The translations under genes were made by a program, and so were the position numbers. Shown here in pieces: positions 46,884 to 56,126 of a stretch of 64,000 bases of DNA. Within the stretch, counting starts at the first letter, position 1. Each line of letters opens with the position of its first letter. Source of the DNA: Arenicellaceae bacterium (lineage in GTDB: Bacteria > Pseudomonadota > Gammaproteobacteria > Arenicellales > Arenicellaceae); NCBI GenBank assembly GCA_029246505.1, contig JAQWNC010000018.1:62001-126000 (forward strand), read 5' to 3'. The notes beneath the pieces were generated by a model. That model saw only the letters and a list, made by a program, of their open reading frames with translations, ran no database searches and was not told where the DNA came from.

Positions 46884-47927
46884 TTAGACTGACTTAGTCG
46901 ATAAAGCATTGCTTAATAACTTAGAAGTTACGTTCACGACTGAAATTACCTGCCCATAAGACATGCGGGTTGGGCCGACTACACCCAAGGTTCCTATCAC
47001 CTCACCATCAGACTCATAGGGTGCCGTAATCACACTGCAATCACCAAGTGATTCATAACCAGACTCTTCCCCAATAAAAATACTTACGCCGGACACTTTC
47101 ATACTCCGGTCCAGCAAATCTAGTAAATCCTGTTTTGCCCTCAAAGTATTAAACAGTTTCTGTAATTTATCGATTTGACACAACTCAGGAACATTGAGGA
47201 GGTTTTCTTCACCACTCAGCACAACTTCACCACCATCATTCTCTTCTTCAGCAAGTAATTGCGAAGCCATGGTCGTCGAAGTTTGCACCATACTATGCAT
47301 TTTCTCCCCCGCGCTACGCATTTCTAGTACTAACTTTTTACGTACCTCAGCAAGTGTCGAACCGCCATGCAAGTCGTTAAAATAATTAGCCGCCTCGACC
47401 AATTCACTGGGCATATATTCTCGCTCTGTTAGCAATACACGATTTTGAACCCGCCCGTCAGCAGTCACTAATATGGCCAATACTCGCTTATCACTTAACG
47501 ATACAAATTCCACTTGTTTTAAACGACTAACGGTTTGACCAGGCAACATAACAACCCCGGCAAACTGTGTCATTTGAGAAAGCATTGTTGAAGCACGAGC
47601 TAACAAAGTAGAGGGATCAGTGTCTTCCGACAATGAAGACTCAACTACCTTCAACGGGGATTTCTCTAGGGTATCTACTTTGAGCAAACTGTCGACAAAT
47701 AATCTATAGCCCATCGCCGTTGGTATTCGTCCTGCAGAGGTATGTGGAGCTGAAATCAGCCCCAACTCCTCCAAGTCAGACATTACATTTCGAATCGTCG
47801 CCGGACTTAACTCAAGCTTAGAATGGCGTGCGAGGGTTCGGGAACCCACTGGTTCACCTTGCTCAATATACATTCGAATCAAAGAATTGAGTAAGTGGGT
47901 ATTGCGACTATCCAACTCGAGACTCAT
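46884..47927 (-). CDS. hrcA: Heat-inducible transcription repressor HrcA
   Basis: HrcA represses chaperone genes by binding CIRCE elements. The 347 residues carry the winged-helix head (LLNSLIRMYIEQGEPVGSRTLARHSKLELSPATIRNVMSDLEELGLISAPHTSAGRIPTAMGYRLFVDSLL) and the GAF-like C-terminal domain ending in a GVVGPTRMSYGQVISVVNVTSKLLS block. All are typical. The start is ATG. It heads the hrcA-grpE-dnaK-dnaJ cluster and is divergent from nadK. No CIRCE sequence (TTAGCACTC-N9-GAGTGCTAA) is seen upstream of any gene of the cluster. Confidence 0.96.
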   Translation of the reverse strand: MSLELDSRNTHLLNSLIRMYIEQGEPVGSRTLARHSKLELSPATIRNVMSDLEELGLISAPHTSAGRIPTAMGYRLFVDSLLKVDTLEKSPLKVVESSLSEDTDPSTLLARASTMLSQMTQFAGVVMLPGQTVSRLKQVEFVSLSDKRVLAILVTADGRVQNRVLLTEREYMPSELVEAANYFNDLHGGSTLAEVRKKLVLEMRSAGEKMHSMVQTSTTMASQLLAEEENDGGEVVLSGEENLLNVPELCQIDKLQKLFNTLRAKQDLLDLLDRSMKVSGVSIFIGEESGYESLGDCSVITAPYESDGEVIGTLGVVGPTRMSYGQVISVVNVTSKLLSNALSTKSV

Positions 47928-48166
47928 ATAAACAGGCCAGTTTAAAGAAAAAGATAATTAATGAATTAGTACCTAACGCTAACAATCGGCCAGGCAGAAT
48001 ATTGGCGTTTTCAATAACAACATTTATAGGCCAACATCTGCTCCACGTCCATTAAAATTTGACTAATAAATTATTCCTAATTATCAGTTAGACTGGACAT
48101 GATTTCGCAGACTGGCACAATCGTCTTCCGAGGGTTACATTCAGGCATAATAGAACGATAAATTCA

Positions 48167-49036
48167 ATGCATTATAAAAATATCGCTGTTTTTGGCAAGT
48201 ATCAGGACAAAAGCGTCACGGCTCATGTCGCGGAGCTGGTTACCTTTCTGGTCGAGCAGAAAATAAATGTATACCTTGGCGCCACCACTGCCAAGACTAA
48301 AGTATTGGATAAGTTACCGGTAAAATGTATTGCAGACGAAGACCTTAAAAACCGTATAGAACTAGGTATTGTGCTTGGCGGGGACGGCACCCTGCTAAGC
48401 GTTGCGCGCAAACTTGCACCACTTGGAATACCCATAATAGGAGTTAATCTTGGTCAGCTAGGTTTCCTCACTGATGTCCCTATTACGTCAATGAACCAAG
48501 ATATAATTAAAATCCTGCGGGGTGTGCATACAGAAGAGCAGCGCATGATGCTGTTACTTGAAGTGGTACGTGATGGAGAGCTGGTAGCAAGTGGCCACGC
48601 GCTCAACGACATTGTCATTTCACGCCATAATGCCGATCGCTTAATAGCATGGAGCGCGCAGGTAAATGGAAAACTAGTTATTTCCGCGCGATCTGATGGG
48701 GTGATAGTGTCGACCCCGACTGGCTCAACAGCCTACGCACTATCTGCCGGTGGCCCGATCCTGGACCCCCAGTTGGATGCCGTAGCGCTGGTACCTATTT
48801 GCCCGCACACTCTATCCAATCGACCTATTGCTTTGCGGGCGAATAGCGTGATCGAATTTGACGTTACCGACATTGAACAAGCTGATGCGCATGTATCCGC
48901 TGATGGACAGCGCCTTTGTGATCTGCGAAGCAACGAGGTAATCCGTGTAACTCGTTCACCACATTCTCTCAAGCTAATTAAAATGACTGAAAGTGATCAC
49001 TATGAAACGCTGCGTGAAAAACTTGGCTGGGGCTAA
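48167..49036 (+). CDS. nadK: NAD kinase
   Basis: The enzyme phosphorylates NAD to NADP. In 289 residues it shows the family GGDG motif (GIVLGGDGTLLSVARKL, near 66), GVNLGQLGFLTDVP, the nucleotide-binding NDIVISR and the conserved SDGVIVSTPTGSTAYALSAGGPI block. The ATG at 48167 has no strong ribosome site. recN starts ten bases after its stop, the standard nadK-recN pair, so the two are probably one transcript. Confidence 0.97.
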   Translation: MHYKNIAVFGKYQDKSVTAHVAELVTFLVEQKINVYLGATTAKTKVLDKLPVKCIADEDLKNRIELGIVLGGDGTLLSVARKLAPLGIPIIGVNLGQLGFLTDVPITSMNQDIIKILRGVHTEEQRMMLLLEVVRDGELVASGHALNDIVISRHNADRLIAWSAQVNGKLVISARSDGVIVSTPTGSTAYALSAGGPILDPQLDAVALVPICPHTLSNRPIALRANSVIEFDVTDIEQADAHVSADGQRLCDLRSNEVIRVTRSPHSLKLIKMTESDHYETLREKLGWG

Positions 49037-49045
49037 GTAATTGAA

Positions 49046-50725
49046 ATGCTGCAGCAATTAATTATCTCAAATTTCGCAACCATCGAATCACTCAATCTCG
49101 AGTTTAATCATGGCTTTAGCGTTATAACCGGTGAAACTGGCGCAGGCAAATCTATCATGCTAGACGCACTGACTTTACTTATGGGCGCGCGCTCTGAAAC
49201 TCGTCTAATACGTCATGGGAAAGACAGCTGTAACATCTCTGCAGTTTTTACCACTACTCCTGATAGCCCTGCATCTAAATGGTTAACCGCACAAGGAATA
49301 TATAATGATGGTACTTGCATAATCCGACGAGTACTAAATCGAATCTCGCAAGACAACAAGTGCTTCATTAATGACCAACCTGTGACTGTTACGTCGCTTG
49401 GAGATCTGGGCCAGCACCTAATCGATATTCATGGCCAGAAAGATCATCAGGCTTTGTTAAAACTTCCGGCGCAACGCGCGTCTATCGACCGTCGAGCCGG
49501 GCATGAGCCTATCTTGATCAAGATGCGGGAAACATTCCGCGAAATGGCGACCGTGAGACAGAGCTTGCAACAAATGGCAAGTAGTCAACAAGCTGTAGCA
49601 GATAGAATAGAACTGTTGTTGTTCCAGGTAAACGAACTTGATGAATTCACACCGCTAGAACAACAGTTCAATGCGTTAGAACAAGACTATAAACGGCTCG
49701 CAAATGCAGCCGAACTTGGTGAAGGTATGCTGCAAGTTGCAGACCTATTGGCTGGTGACTCAGACAACTCATGCAACTACGCAATTACCACAGCAATCAG
49801 CGTATTAAACCGAATTCAACGGTACGATGATCAACTCCGACCACATACCTTTCAACTACAAAGTAGTAGCGATCAGTTACACGAGATCGCCAACGAAATG
49901 CGTCGACATTCAGAGTCTACCTCTGCTGACCCAGAATCTTTTGCAAAAATCGAATCCCGCTTAAACCAGTGGATTAATTTATCTAGGAAGCATCGAATTG
50001 CAGAAGTCGATCTACCAGATTTGCATCAAAAACTAGCCGAAGAACTCGGTAGTTTACAGCAAGCCCACACTGCGCCTGAAAGCCTACAATTAAGACTTAG
50101 TGAACTTGAAAAAAACTATATCCAACTTGCAAATCAAGTGATGAACAATAGAATCGAAGCCTCAAGCTCGCTCTGCGAAGCAGTATCTGAGCAAATGCAG
50201 TTGCTCGGTATGACGGGTGGCCGTCTTGAAGTTGAGATACACGAATTACCCGAAGAGCGTTACAGCGAAAATGGTATAGAACATCTGGAATTTATGGTAA
50301 CTACTAACCCTGGTATGCCACCGGGTTCGCTACGAAAAACGGCTTCAGGTGGAGAACTATCTCGCATTAGCTTGGCAATTGAAGTCGCCGCTGAAGGCGC
50401 TAGTCTAAAACCGACAATGATGTTTGATGAAGTAGATGCCGGTGTTGGGGGAGAAATTGCCGAAATTGTCGGAGACCGATTACGCAGCATTGGTAACAAC
50501 GCACAGGTAATTTCTGTAACCCATTTGCCGCAAGTTGCTGCCCAAGGCCACCATCATTTTCGAGTCAAAAAAATAACAGATTTAGAAGCCAGCACCGTGC
50601 ATACGAATGTACGACAACTTACTGGCGAACAACGAAGAGCAGAAATTGCTCGCATGCTTGGTGGTCGCGACATCACCAATACAACATTGGCGCATGCGCA
50701 AGAATTACTTAGTAAGGCTATTTAG
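49046..50725 (+). CDS. recN: DNA repair protein RecN
   Basis: This SMC-like ATPase acts in double-strand break repair. The 559-residue protein starts MLQQLIISNFATIESLNLEFNHGFSVITGETGAGKSIMLDALTLLMGARS (Walker A near 31). Long coiled coils follow in the middle, and the C-terminal signature and Walker B region has TASGGELSRISLAIEVAA and PTMMFDEVDAGVGGEIAE. No LexA box is visible in the short gap to nadK, so SOS control, if any, would act upstream of nadK. Confidence 0.96.
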   Translation: MLQQLIISNFATIESLNLEFNHGFSVITGETGAGKSIMLDALTLLMGARSETRLIRHGKDSCNISAVFTTTPDSPASKWLTAQGIYNDGTCIIRRVLNRISQDNKCFINDQPVTVTSLGDLGQHLIDIHGQKDHQALLKLPAQRASIDRRAGHEPILIKMRETFREMATVRQSLQQMASSQQAVADRIELLLFQVNELDEFTPLEQQFNALEQDYKRLANAAELGEGMLQVADLLAGDSDNSCNYAITTAISVLNRIQRYDDQLRPHTFQLQSSSDQLHEIANEMRRHSESTSADPESFAKIESRLNQWINLSRKHRIAEVDLPDLHQKLAEELGSLQQAHTAPESLQLRLSELEKNYIQLANQVMNNRIEASSSLCEAVSEQMQLLGMTGGRLEVEIHELPEERYSENGIEHLEFMVTTNPGMPPGSLRKTASGGELSRISLAIEVAAEGASLKPTMMFDEVDAGVGGEIAEIVGDRLRSIGNNAQVISVTHLPQVAAQGHHHFRVKKITDLEASTVHTNVRQLTGEQRRAEIARMLGGRDITNTTLAHAQELLSKAI

Positions 50726-50728
50726 CTA

Positions 50729-51199
50729 ATGTTGACTCCAAGAAATACCACGGTTCGGCCTGCCGAACCGGATGATATTGCTGCCATCTCCGCATTAATC
50801 AGCTATTACGCAGAACTGGGCAACTTATTGCCTCGGTCAAAAAGTCAAATTACTCAAAACCTGGAGTATTTTATCGTGGCTGAAATAGACCGCAATATTG
50901 TCGGCTGTGCATCATTTGAGCTGTTTACGCCAGATTTAGGTGAAATTCGAAGCTTAATGGTATCCGCTGATTATCAACGTCTAGGTATAGCCTCTAATTT
51001 GCTTAATACACTTATTGATCGCGCTCGCAGTATGAGTGTTAAACGAGTTATGGCTTTGACCTATGTGCCAGAATTATTCCACAAGCACACTTTTCACACC
51101 GTCGACAAATCGGTTTTCCCTGAAAAAGTTTGGGGAATCTGCGTAAATTGTTATAAATTCCACAATTGCGATGAGATCGCCGTATTACTGGAACTTTAG
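50729..51199 (+). CDS. GNAT acetyltransferase, short N-acetylglutamate synthase-like
   Basis: The 156 residues form a GNAT fold. They have LGEIRSLMVSADYQRLGIASNLLNTLIDRARSM (acetyl-CoA loop Q/RxxGxA) and the ending LTYVPELFHKHTFHTVDKSVFPEKVWGICVNCYKFHNCDEIA. That ending, with its cysteine pattern VWxxCxxCxxFxxCDE, is characteristic of the acetyltransferase domain of arginine-pathway N-acetylglutamate synthases. Here the domain stands alone without an amino-acid-kinase part. The ATG lies three bases after the recN stop. The arginine role is inferred from family resemblance only. Confidence 0.75.
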   Translation: MLTPRNTTVRPAEPDDIAAISALISYYAELGNLLPRSKSQITQNLEYFIVAEIDRNIVGCASFELFTPDLGEIRSLMVSADYQRLGIASNLLNTLIDRARSMSVKRVMALTYVPELFHKHTFHTVDKSVFPEKVWGICVNCYKFHNCDEIAVLLEL

Positions 51200-51330
51200 G
51201 AATCGCTGCTTTTTCCTACATAAGCGTTAGGCTATCGCATAATACCGGCAACAAATACTTAATATACCGTGCCTTACCCTTCCAAATTAACAACAACAAT
51301 TTTGACCGCATCACCAAGAGTACAAACGAC

Positions 51331-51780
51331 ATGAAACAAAGAATTCTGCTTACAGCCCTTATTTCCCTCACTTTGAGTCTTGGTGCTTGTCTTCGGCCTT
51401 ATCAGGCAGATATTCAGCAAGGTAACCTAATCACGAATGACGACCTGTCACGAATTAAATTAGGTATGAGCCAACGCGAAATCGAATTTTTACTAGGTAC
51501 TCCAATGGTTGCAGACCCATTCCATAAAGACCGTTGGGACTACTTTTATTCGTATAAAGATCAAAGAACTCGTGATACGGAGGTCCGCCAGCTAAGCGTA
51601 ATTTTCAATTTAGGTGAACTTAGCGAATTGCGGGGTTATGTAACACTGGATGACCTAGAAAATCTGGAACCCAGCGATGAAGATCTACATGTTGGTGGTA
51701 CCGTCGTGACCAGACCTACGCAGAGGAAATATGGTTTGTTTGAACGTGCAGCAGAAGCTTTTAGGAGCGACGACGAATAG
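51331..51780 (+). CDS. bamE: Outer-membrane assembly lipoprotein BamE
   Basis: BamE is a small lipoprotein of the BAM complex that inserts outer-membrane barrels. The 149 residues begin MKQRILLTALISLTLSLGACLRPY (lipobox LGAC). The SmpA/OmlA core follows, with GNLITNDDLSRIKLGMSQREIEFLLGTPMVADPFHKDRWDYFYSY. E. coli BamE is about 113 residues; the extra length is a C-terminal charged tail. It is convergent with rnfH, the classic bamE / rnfH-ratA arrangement. Confidence 0.95.
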   Translation: MKQRILLTALISLTLSLGACLRPYQADIQQGNLITNDDLSRIKLGMSQREIEFLLGTPMVADPFHKDRWDYFYSYKDQRTRDTEVRQLSVIFNLGELSELRGYVTLDDLENLEPSDEDLHVGGTVVTRPTQRKYGLFERAAEAFRSDDE

Positions 51781-51801
51781 TGGAGTCTGTATCTCGACTA
51801 A

Positions 51802-52125
51802 CTATTTTCTAATAGTAGACTGACCCATCACTTTCCCTTGTTTGACGAGCTCTCGTCGAACATCCTTAAAGTCTGCCTTCAATGGTCGATACAGCTCCAC
51901 CCGGTCTCCTTTGCGCAACAAGTAGTCAAACGATACTGTTTGGCCAAAAACACCTAAATTAAGAGCACTTTCGTGCCCCATAACCGAAGCGTATTGGATA
52001 TCTAGACCACTTATACGGACAGCATCAATAGCCGAGCTGCCTTTTGGTACCAGTACTTGTTTAAGCCACTGCTGCTCACTGGTTGCAAATACGACTTCTA
52101 TTTTAATATCTAAAGTGCTTACCAT
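51802..52125 (-). CDS. rnfH: RnfH-family ubiquitin-like protein
   Basis: This is a small beta-grasp protein of the RnfH family (UPF0125), whose molecular role is unclear. The 107 residues contain IKIEVVFATSEQQWLKQVLVPKGSSAIDAVRISGL, GVFGQTVSFDYLLRKGDRVELYRPLKADFKDVRRE, exact family signatures. The ATG is at 52125. It follows ratA by 30 bases on the same strand and is convergent with bamE. Confidence 0.93.
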   Translation of the reverse strand: MVSTLDIKIEVVFATSEQQWLKQVLVPKGSSAIDAVRISGLDIQYASVMGHESALNLGVFGQTVSFDYLLRKGDRVELYRPLKADFKDVRRELVKQGKVMGQSTIRK

Positions 52126-52155
52126 TTTCTATCTAATCAACTTTAAGCTGAGCAA

Positions 52156-52620
52156 TTAGCCCTCACCGTAAACGCAGTCTGCGCGTCTAGTGAATGCAGT
52201 AAATTGAAGGTCTATTATTTCGCCAAACGCAGGGCTCAATATTGGCCGTAGCAAAATATTAGAAACCTCGAACTCCATATTAAGCTGGACTTTACTGGCC
52301 TCGGGACTTAGCTCGTCAAACCTCCATCGACCGACTAGTTTACTAAATGGCCCGTCAACCAGTTGCATGTCGATTGCGCGAACGGTACCGCTGCCATCAG
52401 CACTAATCCTATTGGTATTAACGTTACGAGTGGTAAAATGCTTGTTAATACCCTTATAAGCAATACCTACAGTCGCCACGATATTATTACCTTGTAAAGA
52501 ATCAATGGTCGCAACATCACACCAATTCAAAAATACCGGGTACTGTGTAATATCTGTCACCAAACAATACATTTGCTCGGCTGAATAACCAACTAAAGCC
52601 GAACGTGACACCGTCGGCAT
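52156..52620 (-). CDS. ratA: RatA/Coq10-family START-domain protein
   Basis: The 154 residues belong to the polyketide cyclase/START family that includes RatA (E. coli YfjG) and the ubiquinone-binding Coq10. Marks are SRSALVGYSAEQMYCLVTDITQYPVFLNWCD near the N-terminus and GRWRFDELSPEASKVQLNMEFEVSN later. The bacterial role has been described both as ribosome-subunit association inhibitor and as ubiquinone chaperone. Context (rnfH, bamE, smpB) is that of ratA. The start codon overlaps the stop of the upstream transporter gene by one base. Confidence 0.92.
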   Translation of the reverse strand: MPTVSRSALVGYSAEQMYCLVTDITQYPVFLNWCDVATIDSLQGNNIVATVGIAYKGINKHFTTRNVNTNRISADGSGTVRAIDMQLVDGPFSKLVGRWRFDELSPEASKVQLNMEFEVSNILLRPILSPAFGEIIDLQFTAFTRRADCVYGEG

Positions 52621-54002
52621 TAGTTACCGAATATCAAATAAATCATTACGATTGACACTCCAATTGGAGCGACATAGCAAACCGAAGCAATCCACCACTT
52701 CTCGGTCGTTCCACTCAGCCCTAACTCTTCCTTAATAGCCGCTCTAGGCATTATCCACCCACAGAAAACAGCAATTAGTATGCCGCCTATCGGCAGCATA
52801 ATTATTGATGTCAGTATGTCGATAGCATCAAAAAAACCACCCGTTTTCGACAGCCCTGCAAATTCAAACTCAAAAGCTAATTCATTGAACGAAAACACTG
52901 TCAATAAGCCAACCAACCAAGTGAGGCCGCCAACCACAAATACTGATGTCGCCCGTGAAACTCCTTTTTCTACCACCCACGCAACCGCCGGTTCAATCAA
53001 GGATATGGCTGACGTCCAAGCCGCGAATGCGAGCAAAACAAAAAATATCGTACCCCAAAAAGTGCCGCCTGGCATCTGACCAAATGCAATCGGCAACGTC
53101 TCAAAAATGAGTGATGGACCAGCAGCTGGTTCCAACCCATTACTAAAAACAATCGGAAAAATGATAAGCCCGGCCAATATAGCCACTGCAGTATCCGCAA
53201 TTACTATCGGAACAGCAGCCGTCGCAATACTGATATTTTTAGGCAGATAGGCGCCATAAACCATAATGGCGCCCATTGCTAGGCTTAAAGTAAAAAACGC
53301 ATGCCCCATTGCAGAAATAAACACTCCATCGGTTAGCTTGGAGAAATCTGCAGAGAACATAAAATCCACACCAGCTTGAAAATCTGCAACGGTAATTGCG
53401 TAATACAATAACAACCCAAGCAAAGCCATAAGCGCCGGCATCAAGTATCTGACCGCCACCTCCAAGCCTCGTTCCACCCCACGAACCAAAACAATCATTA
53501 CCATCAACATAAATACGCTATGCCAAATAATAAGTTGTAGCGGGTCGGCGACCAATACACCAAATTGCCCCTGAATCTGATCACTGGGTAAATCAACAAA
53601 GTTACCCAGTGCGGTTTTAAATATATAAACCAAAGTCCAGCCAGCAATGACGCTGTAATAGGACAGAATAAGGAAACCAGCCAGCATCCCTAACCAACCA
53701 ATTACCACCCAAAATTTGCTGGCGTTGGCCTCTGAAATTAACTTTTTCATCGTATTCACCGGGCTTTGCCTGCCGCGACGACCAAGTGATATTTCTGCCA
53801 TCAGTACCGGCAGGCCTATCAACGCTATACAAACCAAATAAACAATAACGAATGCACCACCGCCACTTTTACCGGCCATATAAGGAAATTTCCAAATATT
53901 ACCAAGCCCAACAGCCGAACCGGTTGCCGCCATAACAAATATCCATCGCGACGACCATTGGCCGTGGCGCGTTAATTTACTTTCACTGCTGTTATCTGAC
54001 AT
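52620..54002 (-). CDS. NSS-family sodium-dependent transporter
   Basis: This is a LeuT-fold inner-membrane symporter for amino acids or related compounds. The 460 residues begin with the diagnostic WSSRWIFVMAATGSAVGLGNIWKFPYMAGKSGGGAFVIVYLVCIALIGLPVLMAEISLGRRG and have about 11-12 hydrophobic segments. Helix 6 has the unwound stretch AMGHAFFTLSLAMGAIMVYGAYL. The start is ATG. It sits between smpB (divergent) and ratA, with a one-base overlap to ratA, which is an unusual insertion into the ratA-smpB neighbourhood. The substrate cannot be told. Confidence 0.92.
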   Translation of the reverse strand: MSDNSSESKLTRHGQWSSRWIFVMAATGSAVGLGNIWKFPYMAGKSGGGAFVIVYLVCIALIGLPVLMAEISLGRRGRQSPVNTMKKLISEANASKFWVVIGWLGMLAGFLILSYYSVIAGWTLVYIFKTALGNFVDLPSDQIQGQFGVLVADPLQLIIWHSVFMLMVMIVLVRGVERGLEVAVRYLMPALMALLGLLLYYAITVADFQAGVDFMFSADFSKLTDGVFISAMGHAFFTLSLAMGAIMVYGAYLPKNISIATAAVPIVIADTAVAILAGLIIFPIVFSNGLEPAAGPSLIFETLPIAFGQMPGGTFWGTIFFVLLAFAAWTSAISLIEPAVAWVVEKGVSRATSVFVVGGLTWLVGLLTVFSFNELAFEFEFAGLSKTGGFFDAIDILTSIIMLPIGGILIAVFCGWIMPRAAIKEELGLSGTTEKWWIASVCYVAPIGVSIVMIYLIFGN

Positions 54003-54118
54003 CTATGCCCTGATCAAGTTATAGAGTTAGTGGTCTGTCGAAAGCGTATTCAACAGGGTTTGTTGGTAGGCAAAATTGGAGATTTGTGTTTGAATCGCAC
54101 CCCCCCGCGGGGCCTATT

Positions 54119-54601
54119 ATGTCTAAAGCCAAAAAAACTGCAAACTTAAACACGATCGCTACTAACAAGCGGGCGCGGTTTGAATACCATCTTGAAGAAG
54201 ACTTCGAAGCCGGTCTTGCGCTCGAAGGTTGGGAAGTCAAGGCGCTTCGTGAAGGTCGGGCGCAAATCACCGAAAGCTATGTAGGTCTACAAAAAGGGGA
54301 GGTCTTTTTATATGGAGCCCATTTTACACCGCTTTTAAGCGCGTCAACACATGTGAATCCTGACCCTACGCGGAGTCGCAAACTACTCTTACACCAACAC
54401 CAAATCAGTCGCTTGATTGGTGCAACTGAGCGCAAAGGTTACACCATCGTGCCGGTTAATCTGTACTGGTCGCGCGGGCGCGCCAAATTGAAAATTGCTC
54501 TGGCAAAAGGCAAAAAGCAGCACGATAAGCGGGCAAGTATTAAAGAACGTGATTGGAAGCGGGACCAGTCACGTATTTTGAAGGGCGGCCGATCCGACTA
54601 G
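54119..54601 (+). CDS. smpB: SsrA-binding protein SmpB
   Basis: SmpB binds tmRNA and rescues stalled ribosomes. The ATG at 54119 gives 160 residues, the normal length: [42 protein letters not shown], then [24 protein letters not shown] and the basic C-terminal tail [26 protein letters not shown] 11 codons upstream gives an extra Pro-rich stretch and is not favoured. It is divergent from the NSS transporter. No tmRNA gene was recognised nearby. Confidence 0.95.
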   Translation: MSKAKKTANLNTIATNKRARFEYHLEEDFEAGLALEGWEVKALREGRAQITESYVGLQKGEVFLYGAHFTPLLSASTHVNPDPTRSRKLLLHQHQISRLIGATERKGYTIVPVNLYWSRGRAKLKIALAKGKKQHDKRASIKERDWKRDQSRILKGGRSD

Positions 54602-54613
54602 CCCGCAGAGTTT

Positions 54614-55102
54614 CTACTTATATCGTATTCCCAAAATAGTATAGAGCTTCTCTATACCACCAATATTAACTTTCACCTCAGCGTCCAGTGGTTTGCCAAG
54701 CAAACTTTTTGCTAACGGTGAATCGACGCTAATAAAATCACGTACGGCATCCGTTTCATCCGAGCCCACAATTCGGTATTCAAACTCCTTGTCGTCAACT
54801 TCTAGCTCAACCCAGGCACCAAAAAACACTTTATCAGTGCTGCCTACACGATCTACCAGCTTTAAGTCCGGTGTACGTTTTTGTAAATAGCGGATGCGCC
54901 GATCAATTTCAGCCTGCTGTTTTTTACGGTATATATACTCAGCATTTTCAGAACGATCTCCTTCAGCCGCGGCAGCTGATAGCGCTTCATTAACGCCCTT
55001 ACGCTTTGCCCATAAGTCGGCTAACTCCTTTTCCAGGGCGCGATAACCTTCAGGAGTGATGTACGGAGAAGATTTTTTTGTGGGTGGACGCCATCGGCCC
55101 AT
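54614..55102 (-). CDS. greB: Transcription elongation factor GreB
   Basis: GreB reactivates backtracked RNA polymerase by stimulating transcript cleavage. The N-terminal coiled coil (YITPEGYRALEKELADLWAKRKGVNEALSAAAAEGDRSENAEYIYRKKQQAEIDRRIRYLQKR) carries the acidic tip GDRSENAEY. The C-terminal FKBP-like domain has VFFGAWVELEVDDKEFEYRIVGSDE and ISVDSPLAKSLLGK. The short basic head and the KKQQAEID pattern suggest GreB rather than GreA. The start is ATG. It lies between smpB and oxyR. Confidence 0.93.
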   Translation of the reverse strand: MGRWRPPTKKSSPYITPEGYRALEKELADLWAKRKGVNEALSAAAAEGDRSENAEYIYRKKQQAEIDRRIRYLQKRTPDLKLVDRVGSTDKVFFGAWVELEVDDKEFEYRIVGSDETDAVRDFISVDSPLAKSLLGKPLDAEVKVNIGGIEKLYTILGIRYK

Positions 55103-55134
55103 ATTACTGTTTCCGAACGGGTAAGGTTAGTGAA

Positions 55135-56025
55135 CTAAAGCAGTGGTGCAGTGGTGTTGGCAACCAAATCTGCAATCGCATCTGTGAGCGTACCACGAGA
55201 ACTAGATGGCCGCCTTAGCAAAACTATTTCTCTTGTTGGTTGCGGTTCTTCAAATGGTCGATAAGCAATCGACGCATAGCCAGGAGCCGGTTTTGCAAGA
55301 CTTGGTAACACCGTAATACCCGAACCTTGTGCCACCATATGTTCAAGTGTGTTTAAGCTAGTCGCTCTAAAATGCTGGTCTTCGTTCGCTCCCGCTCTAA
55401 AACAGTAGCCCAAAGCTTGATCTCGCAAACAATGACCATCTTCCAGCATTAATACTGTTTGTCCATCCAGGCACGATTGGGCAGCAGGTTCAGTAGCAGC
55501 TAGCTCGTGACCAAACGGCATAGCAAGTAACATTGGTTCGTCATACAAATGAATGGATTCGTACTGCTGCATGCCGTCTAGCCTTGCGAGTATTCCACAA
55601 TCAAGCTTTCCGTTATTTAGTTTAAGTAAGAGATCCTGAGTTTTTAGCTCGTATAAAAATAATTCCAGATTTGGCAATTTTCTTCCAATCGCGGGAACAA
55701 TATGTGGCAGTAAATACGGACCAACAGTAGGAATTAAACCAACATGAAACTCGCCGCTAAAAGCATCTGTGGCTTCTTTAGCTATCGCTTTTAGCGTCTT
55801 AACCTCTTGTAAAACTTTAAGCGCCTGCTCAAAAATTTGCTCGCCTTGAGTAGTAAAAATAACATTACGCGTCGAACGTTCTATCATTTCAATACCAAGC
55901 TCATCCTCCATCTTGCGAATCTGTCCACTCAAGGTAGGTTGGCTAACAAAACACTTTTCTGCCGCTTTAGTAAAATGTTGTAGTTCGTGTACTGCGACCA
56001 AATATTCGAGATCTCTTAAGTTCAC
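55135..56025 (-). CDS. oxyR: LysR-type redox regulator OxyR
   Basis: OxyR is a hydrogen-peroxide-sensing transcription factor. The 296 residues start MNLRDLEYLVAVHELQHFTKAAEKCFVSQPTLSGQIRKMEDELGIEMIER (GTG start). The sensing cysteines lie in GHCLRDQALGYC (near 199 and 208), the spacing of the OxyR disulfide. It lies 101 bases downstream of the peroxiredoxin gene on the same strand, so regulator and target are neighbours. A candidate OxyR box is upstream of that gene. Confidence 0.93.
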   Translation of the reverse strand: MNLRDLEYLVAVHELQHFTKAAEKCFVSQPTLSGQIRKMEDELGIEMIERSTRNVIFTTQGEQIFEQALKVLQEVKTLKAIAKEATDAFSGEFHVGLIPTVGPYLLPHIVPAIGRKLPNLELFLYELKTQDLLLKLNNGKLDCGILARLDGMQQYESIHLYDEPMLLAMPFGHELAATEPAAQSCLDGQTVLMLEDGHCLRDQALGYCFRAGANEDQHFRATSLNTLEHMVAQGSGITVLPSLAKPAPGYASIAYRPFEEPQPTREIVLLRRPSSSRGTLTDAIADLVANTTAPLL

Positions 56026-56126
56026 TTTATCTCCGCTTAGAAAGCATTAATGCCCCGTGACCGATTAGAGGAGGAGGAATGCCGACCACAAAGCATAACT
56101 CTTTGTTTATTAGTTAATGGCTTCTC

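Noticed and set aside
47928-48166. CIRCE element between hrcA and nadK
   Set aside because: TTAGCG and CTAA-like words occur, but the TTAGCACTC-N9-GAGTGCTAA repeat is absent.
49037-49045. SOS box directly ahead of recN
   Set aside because: Only nine bases separate nadK and recN and no CTG-N10-CAG is found; I also saw none upstream of nadK.
54086-54118. Longer SmpB start at GTG 54086
   Set aside because: The extra residues [10 protein letters not shown] are not part of the family, while the ATG at 54119 gives the normal 160-residue protein.
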